DNA from: a virus | DNA: 29,286 bases | Virus record (IMG/VR): IMGVR_UViG_3300017771_000072 | Location: 1 to 29,286 of that record | Reading direction: 5' to 3' (one strand) | In this document: one piece after another, positions 29,029 to 29,286 of the stretch | How positions within the stretch are numbered: the first letter of the stretch is position 1 | Layout of the letters: every line of letters starts with the position of its first letter | Made by a program: the position numbers and the translations under genes | Notes under the pieces: model-generated | The model's database searches: none | What the model saw: only the letters and a program-made list of their open reading frames with translations | Told to the model about the DNA's origin: nothing

Positions 29029-29286
29029 CTAATCTTGTTCTGGTTTATAACCCTTATCAAATGAATCAGCCATTCTCTTCTTGAGATCCATATCTTCTTT
29101 GATATAGTACTCACGAGTCACACGATCATTCTTATGTCCCAAGTGATTTGCAATATCAGTAGAACTCCAACCAAGACCAGCAAGAACTGTTGCTGATGTG
29201 TGTCTTGTATATTTAGGAGACTTGAGTGGTCTTTCAATACCAACCAACTCTTGAATCCGAATAAAGTTCTTTCTGAAATAATCTAA
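29029..29286 (-). CDS. Tyrosine integrase, C-terminal part (cut by window edge)
   Basis: The open frame runs from the right edge (no start inside the window) to TAG at 29029-29031; 85 codons are visible. It has the catalytic-domain end of tyrosine recombinases: SPKYTRHTSATVL (the Arg of box II; the usual His three residues before it is Lys here), DIANHLGHKN (L-G-H) and, nine residues later, the nucleophile Tyr in TREYY. The rest, normally 250-350 residues more, lies outside. It inserts the phage at a tRNA-like site. The gene converges on the tRNA with no gap. Confidence 0.9.
   Translation of the reverse strand, partial: LDYFRKNFIRIQELVGIERPLKSPKYTRHTSATVLAGLGWSSTDIANHLGHKNDRVTREYYIKEDMDLKKRMADSFDKGYKPEQD

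Noticed and set aside
1-29286. CRISPR array, insertion sequence or rRNA
   Set aside because: No regularly spaced long repeats, transposase genes or rRNA-like sequence were seen.

Overview
The window reads as most of the genome of a temperate, long-tailed (siphovirus-type) bacteriophage with an HK97-like head. A WhiB-family gene, a fold essentially confined to actinobacteria and their phages, points to an actinobacterial host. The AT-rich composition fits a low-GC actinobacterium (for example a marine Actinomarina-like lineage; this lineage is inference) better than a classical high-GC one. The tyrosine integrase is cut by the right edge, so the window is not a complete closed genome.

Layout. 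(1) 1-435: non-coding, with AATGCACACA-type repeats on both sides of an 11-bp match to the anticodon region of the tRNA-Gly at the other end; this looks like attP. (2) 436-4448: leftward early operon of ten tightly overlapping genes, from a small excisionase-like HTH protein through a replisome-organiser-like protein and several unknowns, some zinc-binding, to WhiB. (3) 4449-4702: divergent control region with two copies of an inverted operator module and a 14-bp palindrome. (4) 4703-6070: one rightward orphan gene, apparently translated from a leaderless mRNA, placed where a lysogeny regulator would be expected. (5) 6074-28247: leftward late region. In transcription order (high to low coordinate) it has two unknown genes, an HNH nuclease, small and large terminase, a small membrane protein, portal, a PD-(D/E)XK-like nuclease, prohead protease, major capsid, connector and neck genes, two tail-tube paralogues, a gp10-like protein, tail chaperone with a -1 frameshift, tape measure, baseplate/fibre genes (one with a cupredoxin-like domain, one glycine-rich adhesin), a lysin, a metallophosphoesterase, and a run of small membrane proteins including a holin. 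(6) 28248-29286: control DNA, a small rightward zinc-ribbon gene, a structured non-coding stretch, an intact tRNA-Gly(GCC) with its own promoter and encoded CCA, and the C-terminal part of the integrase, whose stop codon abuts the tRNA.

How it works together. The integrase, the attP-like site and the tRNA-Gly gene suggest integration into the anticodon region of a host tRNA-Gly, with the phage carrying an intact replacement. The early operon probably builds the replication complex; three early proteins end in acidic residues plus PF, like the tail of bacterial SSB that recruits replication proteins. Genes are joined mostly by one-base TAATG overlaps, so translation is probably coupled throughout. 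Four small genes (13, 24, 51 and 59 codons) and the frameshifted chaperone extension were recovered by reading the gaps directly.
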